Positions 9,612 through 18,091 of a DNA stretch of 45,109 nucleotides are shown piece by piece. The DNA comes from Clostridiales bacterium (GTDB taxonomy: Bacteria; Bacillota; Clostridia; Oscillospirales; Oscillospiraceae). The DNA lies in contig CABIXV010000002.1 of the NCBI GenBank assembly GCA_902362775.1, positions 485,916-531,024 on the forward strand. The letters are read 5' to 3'. The notes beneath the pieces are model-generated. The model had not been told where the DNA came from. It was given only the letters and a program-made list of their open reading frames with translations, and did not search any database. The position numbers were made by a program, and so were the translations under genes. The stretch's first letter is position 1. Every line of letters starts with the position of its first letter.

Positions 9612-10685
9612 CTAGTCCTTTTGGTGGTACGGCCCGAATACTATTTCCAGTTGTTTGAGCGGCTGTGTGTGCTGTACGCAGCGTACAGGGCGCTGGCGAT
9701 AAATTTTATAACACCCATTACAGGCAAAGCAGCGGCTCTCCGCCTCTGGATTTTCCTTCATACGGGAGATAAAATCAGGCTGGCAGATCAGGCTTCGGCT
9801 AAATGACACAAAGGGGAACCCGGCTTCCAGCACCTGTTCCGCTGTCTTACGGGAGAAAACTCCTCCTACTGGAATCAGCGGCACCTCAACGCCCTCTCTG
9901 GCCTCCATGATCTCATGGAGAAAGAATGGCTTTTTCTCCCCTGCCCGGGTGGCAAAATCAAGTCCGCTGATCTCTATTCCGTCTACGCCGGCCCCCTGGC
10001 AGAGCCGCAGAAGAGCACGCAGATCTCCGCATCCATTGGAGTCCACCTTGACCAGCAACGCGAACTCCGGCCCACAGGCCGCGCGCACGCCAGCCAGAAT
10101 TCTTGCCGGCAGGCGGAAGCGATTCTCCAGGCAGCCGCCATAGCTGTCTGTCCGGTGATTCTCCTGGGGGTTCAGAAAATTGGACAGGAGATAGCCGTGG
10201 GCATGGTGGACCTGCACCCCGTCCAGTCCGGCCGCCTGACATATCCGTGCTCCGTCAATGAACTGCTCTACCAGTTGGTCCAGCTCTTCCTCCGTAAAAT
10301 CATCCGGTCCCTTTGGACGGCATCCGTTGACTCTCTCCATTCCCTTCAGTCCGCTGTGACTGATCTGGGCCACAATCCGGCCGCCAGCCCGGTGTACCTC
10401 CTCCGCGGCTTGGCGCAACAGGCTGTGGTCAATCCGCCGGTCCAACACCACCTGTCCCTCGTCGGCGCGCTGAGAGCGGTCTGCCGTCATATGGCCAGTA
10501 ATAATAAGACCTACTTCTCGCTCGGCTAGCTCCCTCTGCACCTGGACCCAGGCTGGCGTGATCTGCCCATCCAGGGTCGAGAGGTGCTCATTGGTCGCTG
10601 AACGGACCGTCCTATTTTTTAAGTGGAGAGGCCCAAGCCGGGCCGTTTCAAACAGTTTGTAATGCATACACTCCTCACCATCCAT
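9612..10685 (-). CDS. NADH:flavin oxidoreductase, Old Yellow Enzyme family, single-domain
   Basis: 357 residues: an FMN-binding TIM barrel that reduces activated C=C bonds (enoates, quinones) with NAD(P)H. Typical blocks are YKLFETARLGPLHLKNR at the start, IVAQISHSG, and HHAHGYLLSNFLNPQ followed by NHRTDSYGG (active-site His and FMN contacts). Near the C-terminus Cys319, Cys322, Cys325 and Cys336 form a Cx2Cx2Cx10C cluster like the 4Fe-4S site of 2,4-dienoyl-CoA reductase, but the second FAD/NAD domain of that enzyme is missing. The ATG at 10667 (MHYKLF) is an alternative start and fits the family better; the longer start has AGGA 8 bases upstream. It lies 18 bases (or 36) downstream of the GTPase gene and is probably cotranscribed with it. 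Confidence 0.9.
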   Translation of the reverse strand: MDGEECMHYKLFETARLGPLHLKNRTVRSATNEHLSTLDGQITPAWVQVQRELAEREVGLIITGHMTADRSQRADEGQVVLDRRIDHSLLRQAAEEVHRAGGRIVAQISHSGLKGMERVNGCRPKGPDDFTEEELDQLVEQFIDGARICQAAGLDGVQVHHAHGYLLSNFLNPQENHRTDSYGGCLENRFRLPARILAGVRAACGPEFALLVKVDSNGCGDLRALLRLCQGAGVDGIEISGLDFATRAGEKKPFFLHEIMEAREGVEVPLIPVGGVFSRKTAEQVLEAGFPFVSFSRSLICQPDFISRMKENPEAESRCFACNGCYKIYRQRPVRCVQHTQPLKQLEIVFGPYHQKD

Positions 10686-10703
10686 CCAAATATTCCTGTG
10701 GGC

Positions 10704-13328
10704 TTACAGGTCTTTCCCAGTAATACGGGCAGTGCGCCCCAGCTTGTTCCACTCCCGGTTTCCCTGGTTGTGCTGGGCCACCAGCTTGGCAATCTGCCCC
10801 TGGCTCTCCTCCACCTCCGCCTTGAAGGCTCTGGCGGACAGGCGCAGAGCCCCGTGGCCCAGAATGATCATCTGCTCCAGCCCGTCGGAGGTGGCCACCC
10901 GCACCCGATGGTCTCTCCCCAGGTCATAGGTCGTTTTTTCAATATAGGCGTCGGCAGTTTCCGCCTCCTTGGTGTACACCACATAGATACCGTTGACCTT
11001 TTCCACCGAGCCTGGGTTCCCCTTCACTTTATAGGCATCAAAGACCAAAATGACCACACAGTTTCGAAAGCCCTGGTAGTTGGACAGGATATCAGCCAGC
11101 GTAGAACGGGCGGCAGCCACGTCCTGCTGCGCTATCCGCTTCAGCTCCTCCCAGGCGAAAATGATGTTGTATCCGTCCACAAGCAGGTACTCCGGCCCAG
11201 TCTTTTGGGCACGGATGGCGTACTTCTCGTCGCTGAGGCTGGTCCGCGCCGGCTTTTTCTGGGGTTGGAAGACCCGCGGCTCCACCTTGCCATAGGTCCG
11301 CTCGAAAATGGCCTGGAGTTCCTTGTCCTGCTCCAGACTTCCGCTAGAGTAGGTCCGCTGTCTGCCGACGGGAGGGGCCTCAGCCTGCCGTGGGCGCTCC
11401 AGCCCTAGGCGCAGGCCGCTGTCCACGTGCATATGGTCCCGTACCTCGCTCCATTTCACGTTGACACCTGCCCCATGGGAACAGAACACAGAGTCGGGGG
11501 TATTTTCCACATCCCGCTCCGGGTCGTAGCTAAATTGGGCAACGATGCTCTCCTGGTCAGCACAGGGCTCATAGCCCCGAAGCGCACAGTTTAAGCGGCC
11601 ACGGCCACGGGTGTAGGAGGCCACCTCCCGCCAGTAGTTCCGCAGGCCAGCCACCGGCCCGTGACCGGAGAGGAGGACCAGCTCTCCCTCCTGTTCTGGG
11701 GCGTCCACAATGCCCCCCATGGCCTGGAGGTCGGTCATGGCCCGGCCTACACAGTCCGGGGGCAGCTCCAGTTGGAATTCGTAATGGGGCTCCAGCAGAA
11801 TACTCTCCGCCTGCATCAGCCCCTGGCGCACCGCTCGGTAGGTGGCCTGGCGGAAGTCGCCCCCCTCGGTGTGTTTCAGATGGGCCCGGCCGGCCACCAG
11901 TGTAATCTTCATGTCCGTTATGGGGGAGCCGGTGAGCACTCCCAGGTGCTCCTTCTCTTCGAGATGAGTGAGAATCAACCGCTGCCAGTTCAGGCCCAGC
12001 TGGTCCGCCGAGCAGGAGGAGGCAAAGCGCAGCCCGCTTCCCCGCTCCCCCGGCTCCAGCAGCAGGTGTACCTCGGCATAGTGGCGCAGGGGCTCGAAGT
12101 GGCCTACCCCCTCCACTGGGCCAGAGATCGTCTCCCGGTAAACGATGGATCCAGTTCCGAAGGACACCTCCACCCCGAACCGCTCCCGGATTAGACGGGT
12201 CATCACCTCCAGCTGTATCTCGCCCATAAGTCGGAGATGTATCTCTCCCAGAGCCTCGTTCCACACCACCCGGAGCTGGGGGTCCTCCTCCTCTAACTGC
12301 CGAAGGTTCCGCAGTATGGCGTGGACATCACACCCATGGGGCAGGATCACCTGGTAGGTGAGAGGTGGCTCCAGCTCCGGCTCCCACCGCCCGGCTTCCC
12401 CTCCAAGCCCATCCCCAGGCTGGGTATGGGTCAGGCCGGTCAGGGCGCACACCGTGCCAGCTGGCGCCTCGTCCACAGTCTGATATTTGGGTCCGGAGTA
12501 AATCCGGATCTGGTTGACCTTCTCCTGCCAGCCCTCTCCTCCCAAAGCGGTCCGGACCCGGAGAGTGCCGCCGGTGACCTTCACATAGGTCAGCCGGTCG
12601 CTGCCGTCCCTGGCGATCTTGAACACCCGCGCTCCAAACTCCGGACCATACTGGGGAGCAGAGGCGTAAGCAGCCAGGCCGTCCAGCAGCTCCCCCACCC
12701 CCTCCAGCTTGAGCGCGGAGCCAAAGAAGCAGGGAAAGATGAGCCGACGGGTCACCAGATCGGCCGCATCCTCCTCTGTGACTTCCATTCCCTCCAGATA
12801 GTGTTCCAATAACGCCTCGTCGCAGGCGGCTAGATCCTCTTGAATTGAGCCGATCCCCTGAGAGAAATCCAGGCAGCCGCTGTCCAGTCTGGCCTGGAGC
12901 TGGGCCAGCAGGGCGTCTCGGTCGCTGCCCGCCAAGTCCATCTTATTTATAAATAGAAACGTGGGTATTTTGTGCTTGTCCAACAGCTTCCACAGCGTGC
13001 GGGTATGGCCCTGGATGCCATCAGTGCCGCTGACCACCAAAACGGCGCAGTCCAGCACCTGGAGAGATCGCTCCATCTCCGCGGAGAAATCAACATGCCC
13101 TGGGGTGTCCAGCAGGGTGAAGGCTGTTCCCCCATAGGAGAACTCCGCCTGCTTGGAAAAGATGGTGATGCCTCTCTCCCGCTCCTGAGTATCTGTATCC
13201 AGAAAGGCGTCCCGATGATCCACTCGCCCCAGCTTCCGCAGGGCACCGCTCAGATACAGCAGCCCCTCGGAGAGTGTGGTCTTGCCGCTGTCCACATGGG
13301 CCAAAACCCCCATTACGATCCTTCTCAT
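10704..13328 (-). CDS. Tet(M)-like ribosomal GTPase fused to a C-terminal Rae1/YacP (NYN) endonuclease domain
   Basis: 874 residues from the ATG at 13328; the longer frame begins with the TTG of a -35 box and cannot be the start. Residues 1-~640 are an EF-G/Tet(M)-type translation GTPase: P-loop AHVDSGKTT (10-18), RERGITI, DTPGHVDF (74-81), NKMD (128-131), followed by domains II-V. Residues ~713-870 match Rae1/YacP: LLVDGYNIIFAWEEL, VFDAYKVKG, KEAETADAYIE and VATSDGLEQ, keeping the acidic residues expected for a metal-dependent PIN/NYN nuclease. In Bacillus subtilis Rae1 is a separate ribosome-associated endonuclease that cuts mRNA in the A site. The fusion suggests a factor that enters the A site, hydrolyses GTP and cleaves or monitors mRNA. 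A plain tetracycline-protection role is possible but unproven. Confidence 0.92.
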   Translation of the reverse strand: MRRIVMGVLAHVDSGKTTLSEGLLYLSGALRKLGRVDHRDAFLDTDTQERERGITIFSKQAEFSYGGTAFTLLDTPGHVDFSAEMERSLQVLDCAVLVVSGTDGIQGHTRTLWKLLDKHKIPTFLFINKMDLAGSDRDALLAQLQARLDSGCLDFSQGIGSIQEDLAACDEALLEHYLEGMEVTEEDAADLVTRRLIFPCFFGSALKLEGVGELLDGLAAYASAPQYGPEFGARVFKIARDGSDRLTYVKVTGGTLRVRTALGGEGWQEKVNQIRIYSGPKYQTVDEAPAGTVCALTGLTHTQPGDGLGGEAGRWEPELEPPLTYQVILPHGCDVHAILRNLRQLEEEDPQLRVVWNEALGEIHLRLMGEIQLEVMTRLIRERFGVEVSFGTGSIVYRETISGPVEGVGHFEPLRHYAEVHLLLEPGERGSGLRFASSCSADQLGLNWQRLILTHLEEKEHLGVLTGSPITDMKITLVAGRAHLKHTEGGDFRQATYRAVRQGLMQAESILLEPHYEFQLELPPDCVGRAMTDLQAMGGIVDAPEQEGELVLLSGHGPVAGLRNYWREVASYTRGRGRLNCALRGYEPCADQESIVAQFSYDPERDVENTPDSVFCSHGAGVNVKWSEVRDHMHVDSGLRLGLERPRQAEAPPVGRQRTYSSGSLEQDKELQAIFERTYGKVEPRVFQPQKKPARTSLSDEKYAIRAQKTGPEYLLVDGYNIIFAWEELKRIAQQDVAAARSTLADILSNYQGFRNCVVILVFDAYKVKGNPGSVEKVNGIYVVYTKEAETADAYIEKTTYDLGRDHRVRVATSDGLEQMIILGHGALRLSARAFKAEVEESQGQIAKLVAQHNQGNREWNKLGRTARITGKDL

Positions 13329-13368
13329 TTTATGGCTGTCCCGCCTTCCGCACTTCTCATTTTTATCC

Positions 13369-13397
13369 AGCATACAATGTCCCCGGTCCACTGTCAA
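13369..13397 (-). promoter_or_regulatory. Sigma-A promoter of the GTPase-Rae1 gene
   Basis: On the reverse strand a perfect TTGACA (13392-13397) and TATGCT (13369-13374) are 17 bases apart. It fixes the start of the GTPase at the ATG 13328, which follows GGAAGGCGGG. Confidence 0.7.
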
Positions 13398-13440
13398 GGT
13401 AGTTCCCTTCCCATTTTTTCCACTTTCCGGCTACTTTCTC

Positions 13441-13469
13441 TGGACTTTTACATAGAAATGCGGTATACT
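13441..13469 (+). promoter_or_regulatory. Sigma-A promoter of the PF06541 gene
   Basis: TGGACT (13441-13446) and TATACT (13464-13469) are 17 bases apart, 42 bases before the GTG start. It is divergent from the GTPase promoter, leaving about 40 bases between the two -35 boxes. Confidence 0.65.
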
Positions 13470-13510
13470 ATGTCGTTCTTACCATAGATCGCATTGGCAG
13501 GAGGTCCCCT

Positions 13511-14398
13511 GTGTATCAATTTTTATTTTTCTTTTTCGTCTACGCCTTTCTGGGCTGGTGTACCGAGGTCAGCTATGCCGCCCTGGTCACGGGCCGCTTT
13601 GTCAACCGGGGATTTCTCAACGGCCCCTGGTGCCCTGTCTACGGCTTTGGAGTGGTCATCGTGCTGGCCTTTCTGGAGCCTCTGAAGAGCAACCTCCTGC
13701 TGCTGTTCCTGGGTTCCGTTGTCTTGACCTCCGCTCTGGAATGGGCCACTGGCTTTGTGCTGGAAAAAATATTTCACCAGCGCTGGTGGGATTACTCTGA
13801 CCAGCCCTTCAACCTCAACGGCTATATTTGTCTCCGGTTTTCTATTGCCTGGGGTCTGGCCTGCTTGTTCGTAGTCAAGCTCCTCCACCCCTCAGTCCTA
13901 CTGATCATCCGGCTGGTACCAAGGGGACTTGGCTGGACGCTGCTGGCCCTTCTGGCCGCTGTCATGGCGGTGGACCTGGCCGCCACGGTCCGTACCATCG
14001 CCAAGCTCAACCGCCGCCTCTCTCAGTTGGACCAGCTGGCTGCCAAAATCAAGGACGCCTCCAACGATTTTGGAGAGGACCTGGCCGAGCGAGTGCTGGA
14101 TGCCGCTGAGAAAGGATCCGACTGGAAGGAGGAACTGGAGGAGCTCACCGACCGCCTTGCCCAGCGCCAGGAGGGCTTGCGGGAGGACCTGGGCGATCTC
14201 AGGGAAGACCTTCAGGATCATTTGGAGGAGCGCCGGGAGCAATACCGCCGCCAGCTTCAGGATTGGAAGGAGAGTATTCAGGAGCTGCTGGACCGGGACA
14301 GCTTTGGCCAGCACCGGCTGTTCAAGGCCTTCCCTGGGCTCCGTTCCACCCGGTACAAGGAGGCGCTGGAGCGGCTGCGCCGACGCATGGGCCAGTAG
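13511..14398 (+). CDS. PF06541 (ABC_trans_CmpB-type) membrane protein with C-terminal coiled coil
   Basis: 295 residues starting at GTG 13511, which has an AGGAGGT site with 5-base spacing. The N-terminal ~160 residues hold five or so membrane segments with the family blocks FLGWCTEVSYA and GFLNGPWCPVYGFG and LEWATGF. These define PF06541, named a putative ABC-transporter type IV permease although no function is shown. Residues ~165-290 are highly charged and heptad-like (EELEELTDRLAQRQEGLRED), predicting a long cytoplasmic coiled coil. No ATPase partner gene is adjacent. It may be a membrane scaffold rather than a transporter; that is inference. Confidence 0.85.
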   Translation: MYQFLFFFFVYAFLGWCTEVSYAALVTGRFVNRGFLNGPWCPVYGFGVVIVLAFLEPLKSNLLLLFLGSVVLTSALEWATGFVLEKIFHQRWWDYSDQPFNLNGYICLRFSIAWGLACLFVVKLLHPSVLLIIRLVPRGLGWTLLALLAAVMAVDLAATVRTIAKLNRRLSQLDQLAAKIKDASNDFGEDLAERVLDAAEKGSDWKEELEELTDRLAQRQEGLREDLGDLREDLQDHLEERREQYRRQLQDWKESIQELLDRDSFGQHRLFKAFPGLRSTRYKEALERLRRRMGQ

Positions 14399-14410
14399 CA
14401 AATATTCCGT

Positions 14411-14439
14411 TGTAATTTTTTCCGCTTTATGATAGCATA
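14411..14439 (+). promoter_or_regulatory. Possible promoter of the DUF1836 gene
   Basis: TTGTAA (14411-14416) and TAGCAT (14434-14439) are 17 bases apart. If used, the ATG at 14440 lies outside the transcript and GTG 14473 is the start. Confidence 0.5.
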
Positions 14440-14472
14440 ATGATAATCATAATCAAAAAGGAGGCCATTTCT

Positions 14473-15009
14473 GTGGAGGAACTGCTGGATCTCAAGGACC
14501 GTATGGAGCGGGAGCGTCCCACCCCCTGGGAGGAGTTGCCGGACCTGGCCCTGTATATGGACCAGATCATCGCCTATATGCCCCGGCAGCTGATCCGCTT
14601 TGGCGAGGGGGAGTCCCTGACCTCCGCCATGGTCAACAACTATATCAAGGACGGGTTGGTCCCCCGTGCGGACGGCAAGCGGTACGGCCCGGTCCACCTG
14701 GGCTACCTCACCGCGGTGTGCGCCCTGAAAAAGGTACTCTCTGTCCGGGATACCGGCGTTCTTATCAGCGCCGGCCGTAAAGCCAAAGGGCAGGACCCAG
14801 AGGCGCTGTACAACTACTTCTGTTCCGCTCTGGACCGAGCTTTGACCGATACTGCCCAGAGCTTTGATGCCGATGCCCAGCGAGAGGATCTGCCCCGCAT
14901 CGCTCTGGACCTGGCCCTGCGGAGCTATGCCAACCAGCTGGCCTGTGCCCGGATCCTGGATATCCTCCAGTCCTTCGAACCGGCGGAGCACAAAAAGCCC
15001 AAGAAATGA
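14473..15009 (+). CDS. DUF1836 domain protein
   Basis: 178 residues from GTG 14473, chosen because AAAAAGGAGG ends 8 bases upstream. The sequence from SAMVNNYIKDGLVP through GKRYGPVHLGYLTAVCALKK matches DUF1836, a Firmicutes family with an N-terminal helix-turn-helix-like, MerR-resembling segment and no established role. No membrane or signal segments. It sits immediately upstream of a degV gene, an arrangement often seen for this family, and is likely cotranscribed with it (57 bases apart). A DNA-binding regulatory role is inferred only from the HTH-like start. Confidence 0.85.
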   Translation: MEELLDLKDRMERERPTPWEELPDLALYMDQIIAYMPRQLIRFGEGESLTSAMVNNYIKDGLVPRADGKRYGPVHLGYLTAVCALKKVLSVRDTGVLISAGRKAKGQDPEALYNYFCSALDRALTDTAQSFDADAQREDLPRIALDLALRSYANQLACARILDILQSFEPAEHKKPKK

Positions 15010-15066
15010 CCTGTTGAAGACATCTTCTCCCCATTTCTTATCCTCTTCCCAAGGAGCGTGTTTATT

Positions 15067-15939
15067 ATGTCAGACTTTGTTATCCTTACTGACTCCTCTG
15101 CCGATCTCAGCGCCGATATGGTTCTAGATCTGGGCGTTCAGGTCCTGCCGCTCAGCTTTGAGATGGACGAAAAGATCTACCATAACTACCCCGACAACCG
15201 GGAGATGGACCCCCACCAGTTTTACGAGCTGCTGCGGAACGGCCATACCGCCACCACTTCCGCGGTCAACGTAGCCCAGTATACGGAGCTCATTGAGCCC
15301 TTACTCCAGGCGGGACAGGATATCCTGATCCTGGCCTTCTCCTCCGGTCTGTCCACCACCTTCAGTTCCTCGGCCATCGCGGTGGATGAATTGCGGGAAA
15401 AATACCCTGAGCGCAAGGTGTATACTGTGGATACCCTGTGTGCCTCCCTGGGACAGGGCATGTTGGTGTGGCTGGCCGTTCAGGAACAGCGGAAGGGCCG
15501 CTCCATCGAGGAGGTCCGGGACTGGGTGGTGAGCCATAAGCTATCTATCTGCCACCAGGTGACGGTGAACGACCTCCACTTTCTGAAGCGGGGCGGCCGT
15601 ATCTCCGCCACCACCGCCGTCGTGGGCTCCATGCTTCAAATCAAGCCCATTATCCATGTGGACGACGAGGGTCATCTCATCAACATCGGCAAGACCCGTG
15701 GCCGTGCCGCCGCATTGAAGGCCCTGGTGGATAAGATGGAGCTGACCGCTGTTGACCCCGCCGACCAGACCGTGTTCATTAGCCACGGCGACTGTTTGGA
15801 GGACGCCGAAATGGTGGCTCAGATGGTGCGGGACCGCTTTGGGGTCCAGACCATCTATATCAACTATGTGGGCCCTGTGATCGGCGCCCACACTGGTCCG
15901 GGCGTGGTGGCTCTGTTTTATGTAGGTTCTGAGCGCTGA
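15067..15939 (+). CDS. DegV family fatty acid-binding protein (first copy)
   Basis: 290 residues; ATG 15067 is preferred over GTG 15058 because AAGGAG lies 10 bases upstream of the ATG and only one base from the GTG. The start (VILTDSSADL), TTSAVN, FSSGLSTTFSSSA and HFLKRGGRIS are all DegV hallmarks. These two-domain proteins (FakB in staphylococci) hold a single fatty acid in a deep pocket and present it to a FakA kinase for phosphorylation and entry into phospholipid synthesis. No fakA is in the window, so the kinase partner must be elsewhere. The second DegV (21972-22871) is a distant paralogue that probably binds a different acyl chain. Confidence 0.93.
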   Translation: MSDFVILTDSSADLSADMVLDLGVQVLPLSFEMDEKIYHNYPDNREMDPHQFYELLRNGHTATTSAVNVAQYTELIEPLLQAGQDILILAFSSGLSTTFSSSAIAVDELREKYPERKVYTVDTLCASLGQGMLVWLAVQEQRKGRSIEEVRDWVVSHKLSICHQVTVNDLHFLKRGGRISATTAVVGSMLQIKPIIHVDDEGHLINIGKTRGRAAALKALVDKMELTAVDPADQTVFISHGDCLEDAEMVAQMVRDRFGVQTIYINYVGPVIGAHTGPGVVALFYVGSER

Positions 15940-15990
15940 CCACACCCTACGCCGCAGAGCGGTGAAAAATGAACATTCAGGAGGATCAAC

Positions 15991-16935
15991 ATGGCCGATA
16001 TCAAATGGCTGGAGATCACCGTCAATACCACCCCCGACCAACTGGACCAGGTATCCGCCAAGCTGACTGCCGCTGGTATGGATGGACTGGTCATCGAGGA
16101 TGAAGGAGATTTTCTCCAGTTTCTGGAGCAGAACCGGCAATACTGGGACTATGTGGACCAGGAGCTGCTGGACCGGATGAAGGGAGTCACCCGGATCAAA
16201 TTCTATGTCACGGATGACACCGACGGCCGGGAGCAACTGGCCCGCTATACCCGTGGACTAGATCAAGAGTATACTGTCACCCCCCTTACGGACGACGACT
16301 GGGCATATAGCTGGCAGAAATACTACAGGCCTCTTGCGATTGGCCAGCGGCTGTATGTGGTTCCCCAGTGGGAACGGGAGGAGCCTATCCCCCAAGGCCG
16401 CAGCCCGCTGTATCTCAACCCCGGCCTCACCTTTGGAACCGGGTCCCACGCCTCCACCCAGTTATGCCTGGAGGGAGTGGAGGAGCACACCGCCCCCGGA
16501 CGGCCAGTGCTGGACCTGGGCTGCGGCAGCGGCATCCTCTCCATCGCCGCTCTGTGCCTGGGGGCCAGCACCGCAGTCGCCGTGGACATTGATCCCAAGG
16601 CGGTGGACGTGGCCTATGAAAATGCCGCCCTCAACGGCATCGGGAAGGACCGGTATACCGTCCGGGCCGGGGATGTCCTCTCTGACCGCTCCCTGGCCGG
16701 CGAGTTGGCCCGGCAGCGGTACCATCTGGTGCTGGCCAATATCGTAGCCGACGTCATTATCCCCCTATCCGCCCAAGTCCCCCGCCTGTTGGAAGAGGAC
16801 GGGGTGTTCCTGTGCTCCGGCATCATCGACACCCGTGCCCACGAGGTGGAAGAGGCCCTTGTAAAAAATGGACTGACCGTCACTCGCCGCCGGGAGAAAA
16901 ACGGCTGGGTGGCTCTGGAGTCTAAACTGGGCTAA
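15991..16935 (+). CDS. prmA: Ribosomal protein L11 methyltransferase
   Basis: 314 residues, cytoplasmic, SAM-dependent; trimethylates amino groups of ribosomal protein L11. The N-terminal substrate-recognition domain (WLEITVNTTPDQLDQVSAKL) is followed by the linker region LNPGLTFGTGSHASTQLCLE and the Rossmann-like methyltransferase domain with motif I DLGCGSGILSI and VLANIVADVI (catalytic loop). The ribosome site AGGAGG is 8 bases before the ATG. Length is normal. It usually neighbours dnaJ or rsmE; here it lies between degV and a phosphoesterase in a forward run. Confidence 0.95.
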   Translation: MADIKWLEITVNTTPDQLDQVSAKLTAAGMDGLVIEDEGDFLQFLEQNRQYWDYVDQELLDRMKGVTRIKFYVTDDTDGREQLARYTRGLDQEYTVTPLTDDDWAYSWQKYYRPLAIGQRLYVVPQWEREEPIPQGRSPLYLNPGLTFGTGSHASTQLCLEGVEEHTAPGRPVLDLGCGSGILSIAALCLGASTAVAVDIDPKAVDVAYENAALNGIGKDRYTVRAGDVLSDRSLAGELARQRYHLVLANIVADVIIPLSAQVPRLLEEDGVFLCSGIIDTRAHEVEEALVKNGLTVTRRREKNGWVALESKLG

Positions 16936-16966
16936 ACCCCAACCTCCGCAGAAAGGAGCCCCTCCT

Positions 16967-18061
16967 ATGGACCGCGCCATTGTCATTCGTCCCCAATTTC
17001 CCTCCAATAGAAGGGTCATCGCTGTCAGCGATATTCACGGCAACCTGCCCTTTTTTCAGGCTCTAATGGACCAAATCAGGCTGTCCCCTGAGGATATCCT
17101 GGTGTTGGTGGGGGATATGCTGGAAAAAGGGCAGGACAGTCTGGCTCTGCTGCGCCATCTTATGGAGCTGCCCCGTACCCACACCGTCTATCCCCTGTGC
17201 GGCAACTGCGACGGTCTGGTCCACCGCTTCTTTGAAACAGACGAGCTGGATGAGCACTTTTTTTCCGTCTATCTGCCCCAGCACCCCGAATCCACTCTCC
17301 GGCAGATGGCTCGGGAGGGCGGCTTTGAACAGCTGGAGGATCTGCCCCGGCTGCGTGAGGACCTGCGGCGGGCTTTTCCACGGGAGCGGACCTGGCTGGC
17401 TTCGCTGCCCACCATTCTGGAAACCGAGCATCTGGTCTTTGTCCACGGGGGTATTCCCTCCCTGGAAAGGATGGAGGAGTTGGACCGCTGGCGGTGCATG
17501 AAAAACGACGATTTTCTGGGACAGGGCCGGTCTTTTCCCAAGTGGGTCATTGTGGGCCACTGGCCAGTGACGCTATACGACCCCAACATTCCCTCCGCCG
17601 CCCCCATCCTGCTCCGGGATCGGAAAATCGCCTCTATCGACGGCGGCTGTGTGCTGAAGCTGGACGGCCAGCTCAATGCCCTGATCCTCCCCTCTGAGGA
17701 CTCGGAGGAATTCAGCTGGGACGCCTTTGATGGACTGCCCGTCGCCGTTGCTCTGGATGGGCAGTCCCCCTCCTCCGACTCAGTCAACGTCCGCTGGGGC
17801 CGAAGCGGCCTGGAACTGCTGGAGAAGGGAGAGGACACCTCCCTATGCCGCCACCTGGAAACAGGCCGGGTGTTGCCCATCCTGAACCGTTACCTCCGCC
17901 GTGGACCCAACGGCCTGTGGTGCGAGGACTCCACCGACTACGCGCTTCCTGTATCCCCTGGCGACCGGCTGACCGTTGTAGCTTCCACCTCACAGGGATA
18001 TTTGTGCAAAAAAGAAGGACGTACTGGCTGGTATTATGGCCGGTTATCGGATATACTGTAA
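16967..18061 (+). CDS. Metallophosphoesterase (calcineurin-like) with C-terminal SH3-like extension
   Basis: 364 residues. The N-terminal ~220 residues carry the two-metal phosphoesterase motifs in order: SDIHGN, VGDMLEKG, CGNCDG, VHGGIPS and GHWPV. The GNCD form (Cys instead of His) is that of YfcE-like enzymes, while VHGG resembles the PPP/diadenosine tetraphosphatase branch, so the substrate (phosphodiester, Ap4A or phosphoprotein) is uncertain. Residues ~310-364 look like a small SH3b-type barrel (GDRLTVVASTSQGYLCKKEG then TGWYYGRL), uncommon on a cytoplasmic phosphatase; no signal peptide is seen. The ribosome site is AAAGGAG and spacing is normal. It is probably cotranscribed with the following DUF2156 gene (30 bases apart). 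Confidence 0.85.
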   Translation: MDRAIVIRPQFPSNRRVIAVSDIHGNLPFFQALMDQIRLSPEDILVLVGDMLEKGQDSLALLRHLMELPRTHTVYPLCGNCDGLVHRFFETDELDEHFFSVYLPQHPESTLRQMAREGGFEQLEDLPRLREDLRRAFPRERTWLASLPTILETEHLVFVHGGIPSLERMEELDRWRCMKNDDFLGQGRSFPKWVIVGHWPVTLYDPNIPSAAPILLRDRKIASIDGGCVLKLDGQLNALILPSEDSEEFSWDAFDGLPVAVALDGQSPSSDSVNVRWGRSGLELLEKGEDTSLCRHLETGRVLPILNRYLRRGPNGLWCEDSTDYALPVSPGDRLTVVASTSQGYLCKKEGRTGWYYGRLSDIL

Positions 18062-18091
18062 AAAGAAATAAATAGACAAGGATTTGGATCT

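Noticed and set aside
13329..13397. Longer N-terminus of the GTPase fusion starting at TTG
   Set aside because: The TTG is the first triplet of a perfect -35 box, and the GTPase family begins at MRRIVMG.
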